Origin: Haloglomus irregulare
Lineage (GTDB): Archaea > Halobacteriota > Halobacteria > Halobacteriales > Haloarculaceae
NCBI RefSeq assembly: GCF_007421925.1
Contig: NZ_QMDX01000005.1
Span: 62,001 to 126,000 of the forward strand
Direction of reading: 5' to 3'
Length of the DNA: 64,000 nt
Shown: positions 53,308 through 61,868 of the stretch, piece after piece
Position numbering within the stretch: position 1 is the stretch's first letter
How the letters are laid out: every line of letters begins with the position of its first letter
Position numbers and translations under genes: made by a program
The notes under the pieces: generated by a model
The model's input: the letters and a program-made list of their open reading frames with translations, nothing else
Told to the model about the DNA's origin: nothing
Databases searched by the model: none

Positions 53308-54102
53308 ATGTACCTCGCCGACGAGGCGTGGCCGGACCTGGAGTCGTACCTCGACGCCGAGTCCGTCGCGCTCGTGCCGCTGGGTTCCACGGAGCAGCAC
53401 GGCCCACATCTCCCCGAGGGGACCGACCACCTCATCGCCGAGGGGCTGGCCCGCGCCGCGGCCGACCGGGGGGGTTACCTCTGCACGCCGACCGTCAACA
53501 TCGGCGTCAGCCCGCACCACAAGCAGTTCCCCGGGACGATGTGGGTCGGCGCGCCGGAGTTCCGCGACTACGTGGAGTCGTTCACCCGCAACCTCACCTA
53601 CCACGGGCTCGACCGTGTCGTCTACGTCAACGCACACGGCGGGAACATCGAGCATCTCCAGGAGGTCGGGCGCCGCCTCTACGACGACGAGACCGCCTTC
53701 GCCGTCGAGTGGATGTGGGACGAGTCCATCCCCGAGCTGGTCGACGAGCTGTTCGCCGAGAACGGCCCCCACGGCGGCCCGAAGGAGACGGCCATGATCC
53801 AGCATCTCCGTCCCGAGCTCGTCCACGGGGACCGCCTGGAGTCGGCCCGCGACGGCGGCGTCCTGATGAGCGAACTGGAGGAGGCCGAGCCGGACGGTCG
53901 CCGGCGCGGCATGGTCAACGGCGCCCGCGTCTTCTACGACGCCGCCGACAACACCGACAACGGCGTGCTGGGCGACCAGACGGACGCCTCCGCCGCGAAG
54001 GGCGAGCAACTGTTCGAGGCGGCCTGCGAGCAGCTGGTCGAGCTCTGCGACTGGCTCTCCGCCCGCGAGACCGAGGAGCTGCGGCCGAAACCCCGGCGCT
54101 GA
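53308..54102 (+). CDS. creatininase-family amidohydrolase
   Basis: A 264-residue creatininase-fold protein. Metal-binding residues are in LGSTEQHGPHLPEGTDH (Glu29, His31, Asp40) and the later NAHGGN motif. Archaeal members include ArfB, the formylaminopyrimidine deformylase of riboflavin/F420 synthesis, and that function is possible here, but creatininase or other amidohydrolase activity cannot be excluded. Confidence 0.88.
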   Translation: MYLADEAWPDLESYLDAESVALVPLGSTEQHGPHLPEGTDHLIAEGLARAAADRGGYLCTPTVNIGVSPHHKQFPGTMWVGAPEFRDYVESFTRNLTYHGLDRVVYVNAHGGNIEHLQEVGRRLYDDETAFAVEWMWDESIPELVDELFAENGPHGGPKETAMIQHLRPELVHGDRLESARDGGVLMSELEEAEPDGRRRGMVNGARVFYDAADNTDNGVLGDQTDASAAKGEQLFEAACEQLVELCDWLSARETEELRPKPRR

Positions 54103-54172
54103 ACCGGAACGGGGTTTCGCGGCGGCCGGACGTCCGACGCGGGCTTTTGCCGGTCGAGCGTGTATCAACACC

Positions 54173-54619
54173 ATGCACCGTGTCGCCGAGAACCTCCACG
54201 TCGGGGGACTGGACGCCGCCGGGGACGGGGCCGCGCTCCGGGCGGCCGGCATCGAGACGGTCGTCGGCCTGACGCACGACCCGTCGACCGGCGGCTACCC
54301 CGACGGCGTGCGCGTCGTCCGCGAACCGATGGTCGACGGACCCCGCAACGACGCAACGGCCTTCGAGCGGGTCGTCGACGCGACCCGCGGGACGCTCGCG
54401 GCGGGCGAGCGGACCCTGGTCCACTGCTCGGCCGGCTCCTCCCGGAGCGTGACCGTGGCCGCCGCGGCGCTCGCCGGTGTCACCGACCGCGGGCTGGCGG
54501 CCGCGCTCGGGGCGGTCCTGTCGCGGCGCCCCCCGGCGGACCCACACCCCGCGCCGGTCAGGCGGGCGAATCCGATCCGTGGCGGCCGAGGATGGCGAGC
54601 GCTTCCCTACCATAACTGA
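54173..54619 (+). CDS. dual-specificity protein phosphatase-like protein
   Basis: A 148-residue protein with the cysteine phosphatase P-loop HCSAGSSRS (Cys85 to Arg91, the CX5R signature) preceded by an acidic general-acid region (EPMVDGPRND). Length is close to the minimal DSP domain. Archaeal members are few and their targets unknown. It has a T-rich box (ggcttttgcc) ~30 bases upstream. Confidence 0.85.
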   Translation: MHRVAENLHVGGLDAAGDGAALRAAGIETVVGLTHDPSTGGYPDGVRVVREPMVDGPRNDATAFERVVDATRGTLAAGERTLVHCSAGSSRSVTVAAAALAGVTDRGLAAALGAVLSRRPPADPHPAPVRRANPIRGGRGWRALPYHN

Positions 54620-54809
54620 GACGATTCGTTGATACGGTCAATATACGGGTTTTCCACGGGTTGTTCGGCGCTGATACCCACGTGTTCGAGACGATACCAT
54701 CGTATCGGTACGCACCCGCGCATCGACTCCCGTGATGGCGGACAGGGGGTGATGGAGTCGCCTCCCGCGGAGCGAACCCCTTTTGCCGGGTCGTCGGCAT
54801 CCTTCGGAC

Positions 54810-55649
54810 ATGCATCTGCTCGTGGTCGGGGCCGGGACGATGGGCCGCTGGTTCGCCCGGAGCGTCGCCCCCGTCGTCGACCGCGTGACGTTCGCCGACG
54901 AGGAGGCCGCGGCCGCCCGGGCCGCCGCCGCGGGGCTGGAGGCGCGACTCGCGGACCGCGAGGACTCGCCGGCGGTGGCGGTGGACGACGGCGGGCCCGC
55001 GGATGTCGTCTGCGTGGCCGTGCCCATCTCGGCGGTCGCGGCCGTCGTCGCCGAGCACGGTCCCCGCGCCGAGCGCGCCGTCGTGGACGTCTCCGGCGAG
55101 ATGGAGACGGCCGTCGGCGCACTCCGGGACGCCGCGCCCGACTGCGAGCGGGCCTCCTTCCACCCGCTGTTCGCCCCCGACAACGAGCCGGGCAACTGTG
55201 CAGTGGTCGTCGACCGCGGCGGCCCGGCGGTTCGGGCCGTCCGCGATGCCCTCTCCGAGCGCGGCAATCACGTCTTCGACACCACGCCCGCCGAGCACGA
55301 CCGAGCGATGACGACCGTCCAGGCCCGCGCTCATGCCGCCGTACTCGCGTTCGGCCTCGCCGCGGAGTCGGTCCCCGAGGAGTTCCACACCCCCGTCTCG
55401 GCGCCGCTGGGTGGCCTCGTCGCGAACCTGACCGGCGGGAACCCCGCCGTGTACGCGGAGATCCAGGCGGCCTTCGAGGGCGCCGACGAGGTGGCCGCGG
55501 CGGCCCGCCGTATCGCCGACGCGGCCGGCGATCCCGAGGCGTTCGCGGCCTGCTACGCCGACGCCGGCGCCGGCGGGTTCGGCGCCGACCGTGAGCCGGG
55601 CGACGCGGCGGACCCCGGCGACACCGGGTCCGGGGGTCCCGGGGCATGA
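54810..55649 (+). CDS. prephenate/arogenate dehydrogenase family protein
   Basis: A 279-residue TyrA-like dehydrogenase. It has the nucleotide-binding VVGAGTMG at the N-terminus (G7-G12) and a helical C-terminal domain with FHPLFAPDN, where the His is the family's substrate-binding position. It could be the tyrosine-branch enzyme of aromatic amino acid synthesis, but related short-form oxidoreductases exist. Its stop overlaps the next gene's start by four bases (atga). Confidence 0.82.
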   Translation: MHLLVVGAGTMGRWFARSVAPVVDRVTFADEEAAAARAAAAGLEARLADREDSPAVAVDDGGPADVVCVAVPISAVAAVVAEHGPRAERAVVDVSGEMETAVGALRDAAPDCERASFHPLFAPDNEPGNCAVVVDRGGPAVRAVRDALSERGNHVFDTTPAEHDRAMTTVQARAHAAVLAFGLAAESVPEEFHTPVSAPLGGLVANLTGGNPAVYAEIQAAFEGADEVAAAARRIADAAGDPEAFAACYADAGAGGFGADREPGDAADPGDTGSGGPGA

Positions 55650-57133
55650 TGGACGAGACACAGCGGGAGTCGCTGCGGGACACCGTCCGCTACCTGCGCG
55701 AGGTCCGGCCCATCGACCCGGAGGAGGTGTTCGAGTACGTCGACGACCAGCCCCACCCGGCCGTGGTGACGCAGGCGCTTCGCGAGCTGGCGCCGGAACT
55801 CGGTCTGGTCGAGCGCGGCGACGGTCGGTCCGTCCCGGTCGCCGAGGCGCCGGTGCCGCCGTGGCGGGCCCGCGGCGGCCATCGCGAACGGGTCGCGGCC
55901 CTCCCGGCGGACCACGCGGCCCGACTGGAGGAGCTCCTCGTCGAGGAGTTCGGCCCCGGCTGGCCGGACGGCGAGAGCGGGGACCGCCTCCGCGAGCGGC
56001 TCCGCGAGGTCAAAGAGCACTACCTCCACGGCGGCGCCGTCGACTACGACTACGAGACGGCGCTGGCGTACGCGGTCTATCATCTCCCCGGCTACTACGC
56101 GAGCGTCGGGTACGTGCTGGACGAGCTTGCGAGGGGCGAGCGGCTCCCCCACGACCTCCGGGTGCTCGACGTGGGGGCCGGCGTCGGCGGCCCCGCGCTC
56201 GGCCTGGCCGACTACCTCCCGACTGACGCGCTGGTGGACTACCACGCCGTCGAACCCGCGGCCGCGGCGGACGTGCTGGAGTCCCTCCTCGAGGGCACCG
56301 GGAAGAACGTCCACCCGACGGTCCACCGCGAGACCGCGGAGGCGTTCGACCCGGCGCACGGGGACCCCTGGGATCTGGTCCTGTTCTCGAACGTCCTCTC
56401 GGAACTCGACGACCCCGCTGGCACCGCCCGTCGCTACCTGGAGGCGCTCGCGCCCGACGGCTCGCTGCTGGCGCTGGCGCCGGCCGACCGGAACACCGCG
56501 ATGGGGCTGCGCGGCGTCGAGCGGGCGCTGGCCGACCGCGACGGCGGGGCGACCGTCTGGGCGCCGACGCTCCGGCTGTGGCCCGACGCCGCGCCCGCCG
56601 ACAGCGGCTGGTCGTTCGACGTCCGGCCGGACCTCGACGTGCCGGCCTTCCAGCGTGCGCTCGACCGGGGGGAGCGTGGGCCGGAGGGCGGGGGGAAGCG
56701 CGCGGACGCCGACCGTGAGCCCGGCGACGGTGAGTTCGTCAACGTCGACGTCCAGTTCGCCTACAGCGTGCTCCGGACCGACGGCGAGCGGGCACTCGAC
56801 TTCCGCCCGAGCCGCGGGGAGTTCGCCCGGCTCGCCGACTCCGAGACGCACGTCACCGACCGCATCAACGTCGCCGCCGTCAAGCTCAGCCGCGACCTGA
56901 CCGAAGGGGACGACGCCAACCCGCTGTTCCGGGTCGGCGACGGCTCGCAGGGGGTCGACCACTTCGCCGTCCTCGTCGACGAGAACTCGCTGAACGCCCC
57001 GCTGCGCGAGGCCGACTACGGCGACCTGCTCACCTTCGAGCGGGTTCTGGTGCTCTGGAACGACGACGAGGGCGCCTACAACCTCGTCGTCGACGAGGAG
57101 GTCGTGGTGGAGTCCGTGCCGGTGCCACCCTGA
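55646..57133 (+). CDS. Rsm22-type ribosomal small-subunit methyltransferase-like protein
   Basis: A 495-residue class I methyltransferase with an N-terminal winged-helix-like domain (~1-75). The central region YAVYHLPGYYASVGYVLDEL followed by VLDVGAGVGGPALGLADY (SAM motif I) resembles the Rsm22 family, mitochondrial ribosome proteins with archaeal relatives. The late region has a Cys-free C-terminal domain. Function in rRNA methylation is inferred from homology only. Coupled to the TyrA-like gene. Confidence 0.75.
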   Translation: MMDETQRESLRDTVRYLREVRPIDPEEVFEYVDDQPHPAVVTQALRELAPELGLVERGDGRSVPVAEAPVPPWRARGGHRERVAALPADHAARLEELLVEEFGPGWPDGESGDRLRERLREVKEHYLHGGAVDYDYETALAYAVYHLPGYYASVGYVLDELARGERLPHDLRVLDVGAGVGGPALGLADYLPTDALVDYHAVEPAAAADVLESLLEGTGKNVHPTVHRETAEAFDPAHGDPWDLVLFSNVLSELDDPAGTARRYLEALAPDGSLLALAPADRNTAMGLRGVERALADRDGGATVWAPTLRLWPDAAPADSGWSFDVRPDLDVPAFQRALDRGERGPEGGGKRADADREPGDGEFVNVDVQFAYSVLRTDGERALDFRPSRGEFARLADSETHVTDRINVAAVKLSRDLTEGDDANPLFRVGDGSQGVDHFAVLVDENSLNAPLREADYGDLLTFERVLVLWNDDEGAYNLVVDEEVVVESVPVPP

Positions 57134-57224
57134 CTCGCTCCGGACCCGGCCGGTGTGTCGCCGACCCGCCGTGTGTGACACTGTGGTGTGGCGGGTTTTT
57201 GCCGCTCCCGCCCGGAGATGCGGT

Positions 57225-58031
57225 ATGGATATCCTCCTCACCAACGACGACGGCGTGGACGCGACGGGACTGCAGGCACTCCGCGAGGCGCTGGCCGACG
57301 TGGCCGACGTGACCGTAGCCGCGCCCGCTGACGACCAGAGCGCCGTAGGGCGCGCGATGTCCAGTGAGGTGACCATCGACGACCGACCCGAGGGGTACGC
57401 CGTCCACGGCACCCCGGTTGACTGCGTGGTCGCGGGCGTCCAGGCGCTTTCGCTCGACCCTGACCTGGTGGTCGCGGGCTGCAACCGCGGGGCCAACCTC
57501 GGGGGCTACACGCTCGGCCGGTCGGGCACCGTCTCGGCCGCAGTCGAGGCGGCCCTGCTCGGCGTCCCGGCCATCGCCACCTCGCTGTACTTCCCGGGGA
57601 CGGACGAGCGGTATCGCGAGTTCGACCCCGACGTGCCCGCCTACGCGGAGGCCGCCCGTGCGACCCGCTTCCTGGTCGAACACGCCCCCGAGGCCGGCGT
57701 GTTCGACCACGCCGACTACCTCAACGTCAACGTCCCGCTACCGCCGGAGTACGAGCCGGATTCCCCCGGCTCCGAGCGCCACGCCCCGATGCGCGTGACG
57801 CGCCCGTCGGAGGTCAACCGTATCGACGCGGAGCGCAAGGGTGACCAGGTCGTCATCCACGACCACATCTGGGCGATGATGGCCGAGGGGACCATCCCCG
57901 ACCCCGAGGGGACGGACCGCCGGGCCGTCGTCGAGGGAGAGGTCTCGGTCACGCCGCTCACCGCGCCCCACACGACCGAACACCACGAGGCGCTCGACGG
58001 CCTCGTGGCGGCCTACGACGGGGCGGACTGA
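57225..58031 (+). CDS. surE: 5'/3'-nucleotidase SurE
   Basis: A 268-residue SurE, a metal-dependent nucleotidase hydrolysing nucleoside monophosphates. The start MDILLTNDDGVDATG (Asp8, Asp9), the substrate loop APADDQSAVGRAMS and the conserved AGCNRGANLGGYT motif are intact. Transcribed after the Rsm22-like gene with its own T-rich box (gggtttttgcc) about 27 bases before the ATG. Confidence 0.95.
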   Translation: MDILLTNDDGVDATGLQALREALADVADVTVAAPADDQSAVGRAMSSEVTIDDRPEGYAVHGTPVDCVVAGVQALSLDPDLVVAGCNRGANLGGYTLGRSGTVSAAVEAALLGVPAIATSLYFPGTDERYREFDPDVPAYAEAARATRFLVEHAPEAGVFDHADYLNVNVPLPPEYEPDSPGSERHAPMRVTRPSEVNRIDAERKGDQVVIHDHIWAMMAEGTIPDPEGTDRRAVVEGEVSVTPLTAPHTTEHHEALDGLVAAYDGAD

Positions 58032-58042
58032 CGTCTCGGGTC

Positions 58043-59881
58043 TCAGACGGAGTCGGGCAACGACGCGTCCAGCGCCGCTCCGGCGGGTGATTCGAGCCCG
58101 CTCTCGCCCCGGACCGGAAGTCGGACCACCGAGTCCTCGTTGTCGATGCGGACGCCGGCCGAGGTCCGCGAGTTGAAGTAGGCCGCGTCGGTGGTCGAGA
58201 GGGTCAGCCGGAGGGTGTCCTCGGCGGCGAGCTGCCGTTCGATACCGGCCAGTTCGAACGTGACCTCCCGGGGCTCGCCGACCGGTCCCTCGACCTCGTA
58301 CGGCGTCGCCTGGTTGTAGATGAGATCGGCCCCCTCGTCGGTGACGTGTGAGAGCTTCGCGAAGACCAGCGGGTCGCGCCCCAGTGGCGTCACGGACAGG
58401 GTCACCTCGGGGATGCCCAGCAGCTCCGTGTCGTCCGTGACCCGGTAGTCGAAGTCCGCGAACGTGCCGGGGACGTAGTCGTCGTTCTCCCGGACCAGCA
58501 CCTCGGAGTTCGAGCCCGGGGCGGGTCCGCCCGCGAGTTCCGTGCTCCCCGACCCCGCGTTCGACGCGTCGGCCAGCGCCCGCGTGGGGCCGTCCCCGGC
58601 CGACGGGAGTCCGCCGGTCGTCTCGAAGCCGCCCGTCTCGACGTCCCCATCGGGGTCGTCCTGCCAGTAGGTGACCTCGGGGATGTACACGGCACGCCTC
58701 GGACCCTCACCGGGGCTCGAGCCCCCGGCGCTCTCGCGGTCCCACGGCTCCGGCGGCTCCTCGGGCGCCTCGCCGCCGACGTGGCGCGCCATCCAGGTCA
58801 ACGCCATCCGGTCGAGCTTCTCCTGTCGGACCGGCGCTTGCCGCTCCAGCGAGTGCCCGCCGCGCATGAACACCATCCGACTGTCCGCGCCGGCCTCCAG
58901 CAGCTCGTGGTTCCGGACCGTCTCGGTGGCGGTAAACAGCGTGTCGTTCCAGCCCGTGATGAGCAGCGACGGCGGCGCGGTATCCGTTAGCCCCCGTCCC
59001 TTCGTCGACGGCGACCGGATGCCGAAGAACGACCGCGCGGCCGGCGAGAACTCGTTCGTCGCGGCGCTCTCCGCGTAGAACCGGTACAAGTTCGGGTCGA
59101 CGCCGTTGCGGACGTCCCGCTCGTCCGGTCGGTTGTCGCCGGACTGCACCCCCCGCGAGCCGGCGGCGCCGAACTCCTGCAGGATCGTCGTCCAGGCCGA
59201 CTTGACCCCACCGTTCGGCGCCAGCGAGTAGACGAGGTCGTTCCACGCCCAGCGCGGAACGATGGCGTCCAGCCGGTCGTCGACCGCCGCGGTGTTGAGC
59301 TGGATGCCACCGGCGTACGAGAGGCCGTCCATCCCCACCCTGATGTCCGGCCCGGAGCCAGGGCCGTCGACGCCCTCGTCGTGGCGCCGACCCGGCGGCC
59401 CGTCGCGCTGGATCAGCCGGGTCGACTCGTCCCCGCCGACGACCGCCTCGCTCGCTCGTCCGAGCCAGTCCAGCAGCGCCCGCGCGTCGTTGACCTCCTT
59501 CGGGCCGTCGACGCCGACCTCGCCGTCGGATTCGCCGAACCCCCGCGAGTCGTAGGTCAGCACCAGGTAGCCCTGCTGCGCGTACTTCGGCCCCATCCGC
59601 GCCGGAACGCCGCCCTCCTTGTCACCGCCGTAGCCGTGCGTCATGAGGACGGCTGGATACGGGGCCCTGTAGCCGTCTCCGGGGACGAACAGCCGCGTCG
59701 CCAGCGTCTTGCCGTCCCAGGTCTCGATGCGTCTCGTCGTCGTGTGGACGGCCCCGTCGTCGGCGGCCGCGCTGGTGACGCTCGTTCCGAGCGCCCCCGC
59801 GGCCAGCAGCGTCGTCGCCCCTCGCAGAAAGGAGCGTCGGCCCGTCCCGCCACCAGCCGCCCGCGGACTGTTCCGGTCCAT
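58043..59881 (-). CDS. Tat-exported CocE/NonD (S15 family) hydrolase
   Basis: A 612-residue secreted alpha/beta hydrolase. The N-terminus has a Tat signal (GRRSFLRGATTLLAAGALG, residues ~14-32). The catalytic core includes MTHGYGGDKEG, the nucleophile elbow GLSYAGG and GWNDTLF/GGHS for the acid and His, and the C-terminal half is the jelly-roll domain of X-Pro dipeptidyl-peptidases (S15). Either peptidase or ester hydrolysis is possible. The substrate is unknown. Confidence 0.9.
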   Translation of the reverse strand: MDRNSPRAAGGGTGRRSFLRGATTLLAAGALGTSVTSAAADDGAVHTTTRRIETWDGKTLATRLFVPGDGYRAPYPAVLMTHGYGGDKEGGVPARMGPKYAQQGYLVLTYDSRGFGESDGEVGVDGPKEVNDARALLDWLGRASEAVVGGDESTRLIQRDGPPGRRHDEGVDGPGSGPDIRVGMDGLSYAGGIQLNTAAVDDRLDAIVPRWAWNDLVYSLAPNGGVKSAWTTILQEFGAAGSRGVQSGDNRPDERDVRNGVDPNLYRFYAESAATNEFSPAARSFFGIRSPSTKGRGLTDTAPPSLLITGWNDTLFTATETVRNHELLEAGADSRMVFMRGGHSLERQAPVRQEKLDRMALTWMARHVGGEAPEEPPEPWDRESAGGSSPGEGPRRAVYIPEVTYWQDDPDGDVETGGFETTGGLPSAGDGPTRALADASNAGSGSTELAGGPAPGSNSEVLVRENDDYVPGTFADFDYRVTDDTELLGIPEVTLSVTPLGRDPLVFAKLSHVTDEGADLIYNQATPYEVEGPVGEPREVTFELAGIERQLAAEDTLRLTLSTTDAAYFNSRTSAGVRIDNEDSVVRLPVRGESGLESPAGAALDASLPDSV

Positions 59882-60026
59882 ACACCGGGGTCGTCGCTCG
59901 CCGCCCAAGGCTGGTTTGACAGAAGCATGAAAAGGTATCGGAGTGGTTCGACTCCGCACCCGGTTCGCGGGCCCGTCGCGGGGGCCGCCCCACACGTTCA
60001 AACCCCTCGCCGCGGAACGTCGGCCC

Positions 60027-60761
60027 ATGCCACATCTGGATGTCGACACGGACTTCGACCCGACCGACACCACGCTGGTCGAGGGGCTCCCCGGGGCCGG
60101 TCTGGTCGGGAAGATCGCCGCCGACCACCTCGTCGAGACGTTCGACATGACCCACGTCGGCGGCGTCTACTGCGACGGTATCCCCGACGTCGCGGTCTAC
60201 CACGGCAACGATTCGGCGCTGCTGCCGCCGGTCCGGCTGTACGGCGACGCCGAGCGGGAGCTTCTGGTGCTCCAGAGCGACGTCCCCGTCTCGCCGGAGG
60301 AGGCCGACTGCTTCGCCGACTGCATCACGGAGTTCATCGGGAACCACGACATCACCCCGCTGTACCTCAGTGGCCTCCCCGAGGAGAAGAACGGGTCGCC
60401 GGAGCTGTACGGCATCGCCACCACCAGTGCCGACGCCCGGCTCGACGAGGCGGGCATCGTCCCGCCCCGGGTGGGTGGTATGGTCAGCGGCCCGACGGGC
60501 GCCCTGCTCGCGACGGCTCGTGAGGTCGACCTCCCGGCCATCGGCCTCGTCGCCGAGACCGACGCCCGGTTCCCCGACCCCGAGTCCGCACGCACCGTCA
60601 TCACCGGCGGCATCGAGCCGCTCACCGGCATCGACGTCGACACCGGGGAACTGGTCGAACACGCCGAGGACATCCGTGAGGCCCGCGAACAGCTGGCCCA
60701 GCGCATGGAGGACGCTGGCGAGGAGTCGACCCAGGCCCGGCCGCTCCGGGGGTTCCAGTAG
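60027..60761 (+). CDS. PAC2-family proteasome assembly chaperone-like protein
   Basis: A 244-residue PAC2-family protein, archaeal relatives of the eukaryotic proteasome assembly chaperone. It contains TTLVEGLPGAGLVGKIAADHL at the N-terminus, LPEEKNGSPELYGIATT in the middle and an acidic coiled C-terminus. A chaperone function for the 20S proteasome is inferred from family. ATG at 60027 chosen because the family starts here. Confidence 0.9.
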   Translation: MPHLDVDTDFDPTDTTLVEGLPGAGLVGKIAADHLVETFDMTHVGGVYCDGIPDVAVYHGNDSALLPPVRLYGDAERELLVLQSDVPVSPEEADCFADCITEFIGNHDITPLYLSGLPEEKNGSPELYGIATTSADARLDEAGIVPPRVGGMVSGPTGALLATAREVDLPAIGLVAETDARFPDPESARTVITGGIEPLTGIDVDTGELVEHAEDIREAREQLAQRMEDAGEESTQARPLRGFQ

Positions 60762-60878
60762 AGCTCCTCTGCGCCGGGTGGGTGCCGCAGCGCTCGCCGG
60801 AGGCGCGGCACGCACGTCACCCTGGATAGGGTCCCCCGGAGCGCGGCCGTTTTATCCCCAGCCCCCGTCAGGTGGGCC

Positions 60879-61280
60879 ATGTCAGAGCCCGACGAGGCCG
60901 GCCGGCTGGAGACCATGCGCCCGAACCCGACGTGGGACGCCGAGTCCTACGACGACGCCGTGGAGACGCTCGCCGCGCTCCCCGAGGACACCGTAGTCCG
61001 GGTGTGGGGCGGGGACTGGTGCAAGGACTGCCGCAGGCAGCTCCCCGACTTCGGCGCCGCGCTGGAGGCCGCGGGCATCACCGGCGACCGGGTCGCCCAC
61101 TACCCCGTCGAGAAGCTGGATGACGGCTCGAAGACCGGGCCACTGGTCGAGGAGTACGACATCGAACTCATCCCGACGGTCGTCGTCGAGTCCGGTGGCG
61201 GGACCGAGCGAGCGCGGTTCGTCGAGGAGGAGCGGGTTCCCGTTCTGGTCCATCTGGCCCGGCAGCTCGATAACCGGTAG
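60879..61280 (+). CDS. thioredoxin family protein
   Basis: A 133-residue thioredoxin-fold protein with the CxxC site WCKDC (Cys48, Cys51) and cis-Pro LIPTVVV. The Lys-Asp between the cysteines is unusual against the common Gly-Pro and suggests a special partner. Its own TATA-like GTTTTATC is about 25-30 bases upstream of the ATG. Confidence 0.9.
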   Translation: MSEPDEAGRLETMRPNPTWDAESYDDAVETLAALPEDTVVRVWGGDWCKDCRRQLPDFGAALEAAGITGDRVAHYPVEKLDDGSKTGPLVEEYDIELIPTVVVESGGGTERARFVEEERVPVLVHLARQLDNR

Positions 61281-61331
61281 GGACGTGTCATAAGTCCGGT
61301 ATACCCCGTTCTTCTCGGCGATCTCGGGGGT

Positions 61332-61862
61332 TCAACACAGGCTGGTCGTCCTGTGGAGTACCACCCGCGTCCGGCCGTCGTTCGGCGGGAGGACGAGGGC
61401 GTGGAAGGTCGGGTTCTCGACGGCCGCGATGATGGCGAACCGGTCGATGTCGAACCGCTCCCGCGGGTCGAACGTCTCGCCGGCGATGCGGATCCGCTCG
61501 TGGGACCTGGTGGCCGGGAAGAGCGGTGAGCGCGGGTCGAACTCCGTGCCGAGGGCGGCCCGTTCGGCGAGCACCGCCGCGTCGGCCCCGTCAGCCCAGG
61601 TTCCGTTGACCGTGACGTTCTGTGTGAACACCGGCGGATAGCGTTGCTCGGAGCCGTCGGGACCGGCGGGACACGTCGGCTCGACCGGACCGATGGGGTA
61701 GGTCGTCGTCGCGTCGAACGGGGCCGGCGTGGTCGCGGGCGCCGGTGTCGGAACGGGTGCCGGCGTCACCGTGGGTGACGGCGTCGGAGCGGGCGCGAAC
61801 CCTGCACAGCCGGCCAGCAGGGTCACCAGGGCGAGGGCCGCGCGGCCGCCCGGCGACGGCAT
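61332..61862 (-). CDS. lipoprotein of unknown function
   Basis: A 176-residue protein with a Sec-type lipoprotein signal (ALVTLLAGC, Cys19), followed by a Pro/Thr-rich linker and a beta-rich domain of about 120 residues. It lies next to the YyaL-type gene on the same strand, but no function can be assigned. Membrane anchoring through Cys19 is expected. Confidence 0.75.
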   Translation of the reverse strand: MPSPGGRAALALVTLLAGCAGFAPAPTPSPTVTPAPVPTPAPATTPAPFDATTTYPIGPVEPTCPAGPDGSEQRYPPVFTQNVTVNGTWADGADAAVLAERAALGTEFDPRSPLFPATRSHERIRIAGETFDPRERFDIDRFAIIAAVENPTFHALVLPPNDGRTRVVLHRTTSLC

Positions 61863-61868
61863 CGGGGA